A model generated the notes under the pieces. That model had not been told where the DNA came from and did no database searches. It worked only from the letters and a program-made list of their open reading frames with translations. DNA of 9,992 bases from contig CALVXL010000063.1 in assembly GCA_944369635.1 (NCBI GenBank), positions 1 to 9,992 of the forward strand. Direction: 5' to 3'. Below are positions 6,524 to 9,992 of the stretch, one piece after another. The number at the start of each line of letters is the position of its first letter. Positions within the stretch are counted from its first letter, which is position 1. The position numbers and the translations under genes were made by a program. The stretch is from an uncultured Clostridia bacterium. Lineage in GTDB: Bacteria > Bacillota > Clostridia > Christensenellales > Borkfalkiaceae.

Positions 6524-6618
6524 TTTTCGGTTTTGCATAAAATAAACGGGGGACGTTTTCAAATCCGAAAAGAATCGGAGATTTGCGGAAAGCATTTTAA
6601 TTTTTTGAAATAAAATTA

Positions 6619-6647
6619 TTGCCAAACGAAAAAAAATGTGATATACT
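6619..6647 (+). promoter_or_regulatory. Promoter of tRNA-Glu
   Basis: TTGCCA (6619-6624), a 17-base spacer and TATACT (6642-6647). The mature tRNA begins 20 bases after the -10 box, a normal distance with a short 5' leader for RNase P removal. Confidence 0.8.
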
Positions 6648-6666
6648 GAGAAAGCTGAAAAAACAA

Positions 6667-6741
6667 GGCCTCATGGTCAAGCGGTTAAGACGCCGCCCTC
6701 TCACGGCGGAAACTGGGGTTCGATTCCCCATGAGGCTACCA
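6667..6741 (+). tRNA. tRNA-Glu (anticodon CUC)
   Basis: This is a 75-base tRNA with encoded CCA. The acceptor is GGCCTCA with TGAGGCT (first pair G-U), discriminator A6738. The anticodon stem CCGCC/GGCGG closes the loop CTCTCAC, so the anticodon is CTC and reads GAG. The T arm is GGGG-TTCGATT-CCCC. It aligns base for base in layout with the Bacillus tRNA-Glu but carries CTC rather than TTC, so it should be a second Glu isoacceptor. The recombinase gene begins to read toward it from 1.4 kb downstream. Confidence 0.97.
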
Positions 6742-6746
6742 AATCC

Positions 6747-6786
6747 GCACCTTTTTAACGAAAAATCGTTAGAAAGGTGCTTTTTT
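6747..6786 (+). terminator. Intrinsic terminator of tRNA-Glu
   Basis: GCACCTTT (6747-6754) pairs with AAAGGTGC (6773-6780). After one mismatch, TAACGA pairs with TCGTTA around an AAAA-type loop, and six T follow at 6781-6786. It lies 5 bases after the CCA end. Confidence 0.9.
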
Positions 6787-6794
6787 CTTTGTCA

Positions 6795-6831
6795 AAAATC
6801 CGCAAAAGTCGTGTTTTTTTAAATTTTGCGG
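6795..6831 (-). terminator. Probable terminator of the integrase gene
   Basis: On the minus strand CCGCAAAA (6831-6824) pairs with TTTTGCGG (6807-6800), with a 16-base A/T-rich loop, and is followed by ATTTTTGAC. It lies about 40 bases after the integrase stop and faces the tRNA terminator. Confidence 0.55.
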
Positions 6832-6868
6832 GGTTTAAATGGGGTTTTTTCATTTTGCGTTTCGTCAG

Positions 6869-8122
6869 TCAATACCTCAACTTTTCCGCCTCGCGCTGCA
6901 TAAATTCCGGCGAAAAATGCGTGTAAACGCGCGCCGTTATGTTGCCCAAACTGTGCCCGGTCCATAAACTTACAACTTCGTTATCGATTCCGCACTCGCG
7001 CGCCCGCGTGGTGAAAGTATGCCGGAGGTCTTTAAACGTGTGCTGCGTGTTCGGGAGCAGCTCCCGCAGCGTATGGGAAACGCGATCCACACTTGTCCGC
7101 CATTCTTCCGAAAGCAGCCTCGGCACGTAAGGTTTTAATTTTGGAAATATCGGTATCGTGCGAAATTTCTCTTTCTGATAGCTTTTCAATTTCCCGTTTT
7201 TATAAGTGATCGTGTTTTTATCCACGTCAAAAACCGCAGTATTTAATTCGCAAGCCCTTGCCCCGGTATAAAGCGCCAAAACGTATATGAGTTCTATTTT
7301 TCTCCCTTTGATGACTTTCAGCAGCTCCGCTTCTTCCTCTTTGGTAAGCGCGTTGCCGTTTTTTCGTTCGTGTTTCGGAATATAAACAGCCTTGATCGGG
7401 TTTATTTTGATTTCACCGTTATTTACCGCATAAGTAAAAATCGCGTTCAGCAAAACTTTCACGTCCTCGCACTTCCGCGGATATTTGTCGTTGATCGCGT
7501 TAAGAACGTTCTGAACATATACCGACTTTATTTTTAATAACGGCATTTTGCCGAAATTGGGAACGATATAATTTTTGTAAGTGTTTATGTAACTGAAAAA
7601 CGTTTCCGGCTTTACCATGCGTCTTTTTACATTCTGCATGTAATTATCGGCAAACGTGCCGAAAATCACCGTTTCAGGCGGCAAGCCCTCTTCGACGAGC
7701 TCGCGCCGCTGGCGGTTCTCGGCGTGCAGCCATTCTAAACACTTTTTTTTCGCAGTCTTTAATTTCATGCTCGACCACGTTTTTTCCATGCCGCCGCGTC
7801 GGTAGCGAATTTCATATAACCCGTTTTTCCGCCGTCTGACGGTGCAGTCACTAAAACGTATCAACTCTTGATCCTCCTTTTTCGTTTCAGTTACTGCCGA
7901 TTTTTTGTTTATGACCCGTTTTATTGCACCCTCGCTTTTGTGTTCCTCCTTTTTTCTTTTTAGCTCCTCCGCCTCGACAGACTGTCTATTCGGCTGAAAC
8001 GACAATAATTGAAACTGTGAACGATTGTATTCATATCGCCCGTTTTCGTCTTCGATATAGCCGATCAACTTTTCGACAGCATGTAAAGCATAGTATGCCT
8101 GTTCTAAAATGAAATCCGTCAT
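6869..8122 (-). CDS. Tyrosine recombinase/phage-type integrase
   Basis: This is a 417-residue site-specific recombinase. Residues 1-50 are not recognised, 50-87 are a highly charged linker, and about 92-134 form an Arm-DNA-binding domain (CTVRRRKNGLYEIRYRRGG). About 150-245 is the SAM-like core-binding domain and 260-417 the catalytic domain. Active-site residues are Arg289 (TGARACEL), a beta-hairpin Lys at 311 or 313, Arg367 in KDLRH (364-368), His390 (WTGH) and nucleophile Tyr400. Lys364 stands where many relatives have His in HxxR, a substitution seen in phage-type integrases. ATG 8122 has AAGGAG 8 bases upstream. It reads toward tRNA-Glu, its likely attachment site. No excisionase gene is visible in the window. 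Confidence 0.95.
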   Translation of the reverse strand: MTDFILEQAYYALHAVEKLIGYIEDENGRYEYNRSQFQLLSFQPNRQSVEAEELKRKKEEHKSEGAIKRVINKKSAVTETKKEDQELIRFSDCTVRRRKNGLYEIRYRRGGMEKTWSSMKLKTAKKKCLEWLHAENRQRRELVEEGLPPETVIFGTFADNYMQNVKRRMVKPETFFSYINTYKNYIVPNFGKMPLLKIKSVYVQNVLNAINDKYPRKCEDVKVLLNAIFTYAVNNGEIKINPIKAVYIPKHERKNGNALTKEEEAELLKVIKGRKIELIYVLALYTGARACELNTAVFDVDKNTITYKNGKLKSYQKEKFRTIPIFPKLKPYVPRLLSEEWRTSVDRVSHTLRELLPNTQHTFKDLRHTFTTRARECGIDNEVVSLWTGHSLGNITARVYTHFSPEFMQREAEKLRY

Positions 8123-8155
8123 AATCTTTACTCCTTAAAAAAATTTTGGAGTATT

Positions 8156-8185
8156 ATTATAACGAAATTTACATATTTTTTGTAA
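8156..8185 (-). promoter_or_regulatory. Possible integrase promoter with inverted repeat
   Basis: On the minus strand TATAAT (8161-8156) has an upstream TTACAA (8185-8180) at 18 bases, a weak -35 box. The same stretch contains TTACA (8169-8173) and TGTAA (8181-8185), an inverted repeat 7 bases apart that could be an operator. Confidence 0.5.
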
Positions 8186-8233
8186 TATATATTAAAAACA
8201 TGCGCATAATTTACGAAAAAATTACACAAAGTA

Positions 8234-8262
8234 TTGACAAGCAGCATAAAATAAATTAAAAT
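8234..8262 (+). promoter_or_regulatory. Promoter of the toxin-antitoxin operon
   Basis: TTGACA (8234-8239), a 17-base spacer and TAAAAT (8257-8262). The leader would be about 12 bases and is almost entirely the ribosome binding site GGAGGTGAT (8269-8277). Confidence 0.85.
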
Positions 8263-8280
8263 AGAATCGGAGGTGATATC

Positions 8281-8565
8281 ATGAATGAATTTAATAATCT
8301 TAATATCCGCGTAGACAAAACTTTAAAAAACAATGCGGAATCCGTTCTCGACGAGTTTGGTATTTCGATGACCACGGCAATTACTATGTTTTTAAAGCAG
8401 GTCGTCCGCGAACAGGGAATCCCGTTTGATTTGCATCTCGAAAAACCGAATGCGGAAACGATCGCCGCGATGAACGAATTTTACGAAATGAAAAAACACC
8501 CTGAAAAATATAAAAAGTATAATTCGTTTGCCGAAGTTTTAGCCGAGGTCGAAAACGATGTATAA
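8281..8565 (+). CDS. RelB/DinJ-family antitoxin
   Basis: This 94-residue protein is the labile partner of a type II toxin-antitoxin pair. Residues 5-48 (NLNIRVDKTLKNNAESVLDEFGIS and on to the FLKQVVREQGIPF block) are the ribbon-helix-helix DNA-binding and dimer domain of RelB/DinJ proteins. The tail (about 65-94), with FYEMKKHPEKYKKYNSFAEV, is the toxin-binding part. It should neutralise the downstream toxin and, with it, repress the operon promoter. The ribosome binding site is close to ideal and stronger than the toxin's, as expected for antitoxin excess. It overlaps the toxin gene by 8 bases. Confidence 0.93.
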   Translation: MNEFNNLNIRVDKTLKNNAESVLDEFGISMTTAITMFLKQVVREQGIPFDLHLEKPNAETIAAMNEFYEMKKHPEKYKKYNSFAEVLAEVENDV

Positions 8566-8830
8566 AATCGTTCCGTCAAATCGTTTTAAAAAAGACTTGA
8601 AGCTCGCATTAAAACGAAATCAAAACATCTCAAAATTACAAAAAGTAATCGACATTTTAGCAAGCGGCGAATCTCTTGCCGAAACATACAAGGATCATTT
8701 TTTAACAGGAAATTACACCGGCTTTCGGGAATGTCACGTTGCCCCGGATTGGCTACTTATTTATCGCATCGAAGAAGACGAACTCCTCTTATTTTTATTT
8801 CGCACCGGAACACATTCCGACCTTTTCTAA
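8558..8830 (+). CDS. YafQ/RelE-superfamily mRNA endoribonuclease toxin
   Basis: This 90-residue toxin should cut mRNA on the ribosome. The YafQ signature is complete: DHFLTGNYTGFRECHVAPDW and LLIYRI in 46-71, then GTHSDLF at the C-terminus (84-90). His47, His60, Asp64, Trp65, His86 and Phe90 fall at a constant offset from the catalytic and binding residues known for E. coli YafQ, so the toxin looks intact. It starts inside the antitoxin gene (8-base overlap, ATGTATAA), which implies coupled translation. It follows integrase and precedes the repressor, fitting a maintenance role for the element. Confidence 0.94.
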   Translation: MYKIVPSNRFKKDLKLALKRNQNISKLQKVIDILASGESLAETYKDHFLTGNYTGFRECHVAPDWLLIYRIEEDELLLFLFRTGTHSDLF

Positions 8831-8834
8831 TTAC

Positions 8835-8866
8835 AAAGCTCCGAAAAAATTCGGAGCTTTTTTATT
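8835..8866. terminator. Bidirectional terminator between toxin and repressor genes
   Basis: AAAGCTCCGAA (8835-8845) and TTCGGAGCTTT (8850-8860) form an 11-bp stem with a 4-base loop and T-runs on both strands. It ends the toxin-antitoxin operon and the convergent repressor gene. Confidence 0.92.
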
Positions 8867-9209
8867 TTGTCCGCCGATATTCTTTTTCTGATTCAAGAAC
8901 ACCCTCGGCATACGCAAGCACTCTTTCTTTTTGCCGTTCGTTAAACATCGAAAGAATTTTTAATAATTCTTTTGTCGTTTTATCTATTTCAACGTTAGAT
9001 TTTTTAACATTTCCGAAATCGTCTACTCTTTCGACAAGATAATCTATCGAGACGTTAAATAAATCTGCGATTTTTTTAAGCATATCGATATTAGGCTCAG
9101 CGTTCCCGTTTTCATAAGCCCATATATTTTTGTTGGAAGTATTTAATTTTAACGCCATTTCTTTTTGCGTCATTCCTGCTTCTTCTCTTAAAAATTTAAT
9201 TTTTAACAC
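8862..9209 (-). CDS. Xre-family (HTH_3) transcriptional repressor
   Basis: This is a 115-residue helix-turn-helix protein. The HTH_3 domain spans about 3-60, with TQKEMALKLNTSNKNIWAYE (14-33) as the recognition unit and LFNVSIDYL closing it. A polar linker (61-74) precedes a helical C-terminus (75-115) that may form dimers. It resembles the immunity repressors of temperate phages and ICEs. I prefer GTG at 9209, because AAAGGTGAT lies just upstream; the GTG at 9218 sits inside that site and would add three residues. It is divergent to the early genes and next to a set of ATCTAA-N5-TTAGAT operators, so it should repress both its own and the rightward promoter. No ImmA-like protease gene is next to it. 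Confidence 0.9.
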   Translation of the reverse strand: MLKIKFLREEAGMTQKEMALKLNTSNKNIWAYENGNAEPNIDMLKKIADLFNVSIDYLVERVDDFGNVKKSNVEIDKTTKELLKILSMFNERQKERVLAYAEGVLESEKEYRRTK

Positions 9210-9229
9210 GTTTATCACCTTTTTTTATT

Positions 9230-9258
9230 ATTATCTAATAAATTTAGATTTATGTCTT
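9230..9258 (-). promoter_or_regulatory. Leftward promoter of the repressor gene
   Basis: On the minus strand AAGACA (9258-9253) and GATAAT (9235-9230) are 17 bases apart. Operator 9233-9249 covers the spacer and most of the -10 box, which suggests self-repression. The -35 box overlaps that of the rightward promoter by two bases. Confidence 0.65.
9233..9249. promoter_or_regulatory. Operator 1: ATCTAA-N5-TTAGAT
   Basis: ATCTAA (9233-9238) and TTAGAT (9244-9249) form a 17-bp palindrome identical in both half-sites and spacing to the one at 9295-9311. It lies within the leftward repressor promoter. That the Xre protein binds it is inferred. Confidence 0.75.
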
Positions 9259-9285
9259 GACATTTTCTTTTTTTTAGATTATAAT
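9257..9285 (+). promoter_or_regulatory. Rightward early promoter, perfect consensus
   Basis: TTGACA (9257-9262), a 17-base spacer and TATAAT (9280-9285) match the sigma-A consensus at all twelve positions. An operator half-site TTAGAT (9274-9279) touches the -10 box and a full operator follows at 9295-9311, so such a strong promoter would be kept shut by the repressor. Confidence 0.93.
9274..9279. promoter_or_regulatory. Operator half-site TTAGAT in the rightward promoter spacer
   Basis: A third TTAGAT directly precedes the -10 box. Its expected partner at 9263-9268 (TTTTCT) is degenerate. If bound as a dimer site its centre, 9271, falls about midway between the other two centres, 9241 and 9303. 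Confidence 0.5.
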
Positions 9286-9294
9286 TTAATAAAA

Positions 9295-9311
9295 ATCTAA
9301 AATTTTTAGAT
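9295..9311. promoter_or_regulatory. Operator 3: ATCTAA-N5-TTAGAT
   Basis: ATCTAA (9295-9300) and TTAGAT (9306-9311) sit just downstream of the expected start (about 9292) of the rightward promoter. The flanking A/T extends the symmetry to AAAATCTAAA and TTTAGATTTT. Binding here would block rightward transcription. Confidence 0.75.
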
Positions 9312-9332
9312 TTTGCAAAAGGAAAATCAAAA

Positions 9333-9650
9333 ATGACAAAAGAGCAGATGAAAAACGAGCTTGCCGCTAAAAACGCGGAGCTCGAACAGTTAAAAAAAGA
9401 AAAAGCGGAACTCGCCCGCTGTTTTTCGGCGGTAACTTCCGCAAAAAGAAACGCCCTCAATGAACGGGAGTACGCGGAGGGCATGGAAGATCCGGAAAAT
9501 CTTCACGCAGTTGCCTTTCATGAGGGTGCGGCGCATATACTCTCCCGCCTTTTCCTCTTCGATGATAACGGCGAGTGCATCGGGTTCAACCTCGACGAAG
9601 TGGCGTATTATTGTTGGCTTGCGCAAGATCCGCGCCGTAAAAGCGCTTAA
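9333..9650 (+). CDS. Hypothetical small protein with N-terminal coiled coil, first early gene
   Basis: A 105-residue protein I do not recognise. Residues 1-30 (MTKEQMKNELAAKNAELEQL and on through KKEKAEL) have leucine/alanine spacing and charge pattern of a coiled coil. The rest contains an acidic stretch and a region with HAVAFHEGAAHILSRLF (58-74), then a Tyr/Trp-containing end. No signal peptide, membrane segment or clear DNA-binding motif. AAAAGGA (9317-9323) lies 9 bases before the ATG. It is the first gene behind the repressed rightward promoter, the place of cro, excisionase or antirepressor genes, but nothing in the sequence proves such a role. Confidence 0.8.
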   Translation: MTKEQMKNELAAKNAELEQLKKEKAELARCFSAVTSAKRNALNEREYAEGMEDPENLHAVAFHEGAAHILSRLFLFDDNGECIGFNLDEVAYYCWLAQDPRRKSA

Positions 9651-9659
9651 CCTTTCCCC

Positions 9660-9677
9660 TACGCGCAGGCGCGCGTA
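9660..9677. repeat. Perfect GC-rich hairpin between the early genes
   Basis: TACGCGC (9660-9666) and GCGCGTA (9671-9677) pair around AGGC, followed by the palindrome TACATGTA (9676-9683). No T-run follows, so it is not an ordinary terminator. It may stabilise or process the early mRNA. Confidence 0.55.
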
Positions 9678-9700
9678 CATGTAAAACAGGAGAAAACGCA

Positions 9701-9979
9701 ATGATTAAGTATCAGGGAAAACGCAAATTATACGAGTTTTTGAAAACGCACGGATTCGCCGTTCCGAATATAAAAGAAATGCAATACGACTTTTACCGCG
9801 GATCCGAGTGGATTAAATGCGACGAAATAAATCTGTTCGCACATTCTCCGAAATATATGACGGTATCTACGTTCGTATGCGACGAAGAAAATGGCAAAAT
9901 GATTGAAGTCGGGCGTTTCGGATATATGAACGAAATATGCGTTTACAAGCGTCAAAAGACAGCGAGTGCAATATCATGA
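9701..9979 (+). CDS. Hypothetical small protein, second early gene
   Basis: A 92-residue protein I do not recognise. It is soluble, rich in aromatic residues, with mixed charge: YDFYRGSEWIKCDEINLF (29-46) and MIEVGRFGYMNEICVYK (67-83) look like beta-rich segments, and there is no signal peptide or membrane stretch. ATG 9701 has AGGAG 8 bases upstream, a good site. The stop codon overlaps the next ATG (ATGA at 9976-9979), so it is part of an early operon behind the rightward promoter. It may be a small phage or ICE accessory protein; no function can be given. Confidence 0.8.
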   Translation: MIKYQGKRKLYEFLKTHGFAVPNIKEMQYDFYRGSEWIKCDEINLFAHSPKYMTVSTFVCDEENGKMIEVGRFGYMNEICVYKRQKTASAIS

Positions 9980-9992
9980 AAAGCGAATGGCG
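9976..9992 (+). CDS. Possible start of a third early gene, cut by window edge
   Basis: An ATG at 9976 overlaps the preceding stop codon as ATGA and begins MKSEW before the edge. The overlap suggests coupled translation, but only five codons are visible and the upstream ribosome binding site is weak. Confidence 0.35.

Larger units (their letters stand above)
6742..9992. mobile_element. Left end of an integrative element (prophage or ICE) next to tRNA-Glu, right end outside window
   Basis: A tyrosine recombinase gene lies directly next to a tRNA 3' end. A toxin-antitoxin pair, an Xre repressor, a divergent operator region and small unknown genes then follow in the order usual for a lysogeny module. 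The block is visibly more AT-rich than 1-6600. No second copy of the tRNA 3' end is seen before the right edge, so the far att site must lie outside. The exact left junction cannot be set from one copy; the 3' part of the tRNA (about 6715-6741) is the natural place. Phage structural or conjugation genes are not visible, so the element type is open. Confidence 0.65.

Noticed and set aside
6353..6613. 86-codon hydrophobic frame that could be a small membrane protein
   Set aside because: It starts in the middle of the small RNA fold without a ribosome binding site and is translated from T-runs and terminator repeats.
9230..9311. ATCTAA/TTAGAT repeats as a CRISPR array or iteron origin
   Set aside because: The repeats are inverted 6-base half-sites with operator spacing between divergent promoters, and no replication protein gene is adjacent.
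9215..9484. 89-codon minus-strand frame rich in Ala, Ser and Phe
   Set aside because: It runs across the operator region and antisense to the coiled-coil gene; composition is a frame shadow.

Overview
The window looks like a chromosome segment of a Gram-positive bacterium of the Bacillota, most likely Clostridia-like. The support is a pcrA-ligA operon, an FMN riboswitch ahead of an ECF-type vitamin S component, a Clostridia-style PdxY-like kinase, strong GGAGG ribosome binding sites and a tRNA-Glu very close to the Bacillus form. I cannot name a genus.

Positions 1-6741 read as host backbone. On the minus strand, pcrA (UvrD/PcrA helicase) is followed 15 bases later by ligA (NAD-dependent DNA ligase), which runs off the left edge. 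A back-to-back promoter pair separates pcrA from a plus-strand SDR oxidoreductase, whose transcript is probably leaderless. Next comes a vitamin unit: a consensus promoter, an FMN riboswitch with a terminator that also buries the ribosome binding site, a membrane S component, and an overlapping pyridoxal/pyridoxamine-type kinase. The flavin sensor does not match the B6-type kinase it appears to control. A stretch of 432 bases without a protein gene follows. It holds a promoter-driven, rod-folding small RNA candidate that resembles 6S RNA in layout, strong terminator structure, and the promoter of tRNA-Glu(CUC), which has its own terminator.

Positions from about 6742 to the right edge look like the start of an integrative element lodged at the tRNA-Glu gene. 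A tyrosine recombinase reads toward the tRNA. It is followed by a RelB/DinJ-YafQ type II toxin-antitoxin pair, an Xre-family repressor, and a divergent control region with overlapping promoters and repeated ATCTAA-N5-TTAGAT operators. Two small unknown early genes follow, with a third starting at the edge. This is the layout of a prophage or ICE lysogeny module: integration, maintenance, repressor switch, then early cargo. The other end of the element lies outside the window, so its type cannot be decided here.

The points I find most worth a second look are the repressor switch with regularly spaced operators, the FMN riboswitch over a B6-type kinase operon, and the unassigned small RNA. I found no CRISPR array, IS element or rRNA, and no clear sign of a wholly new defence system.
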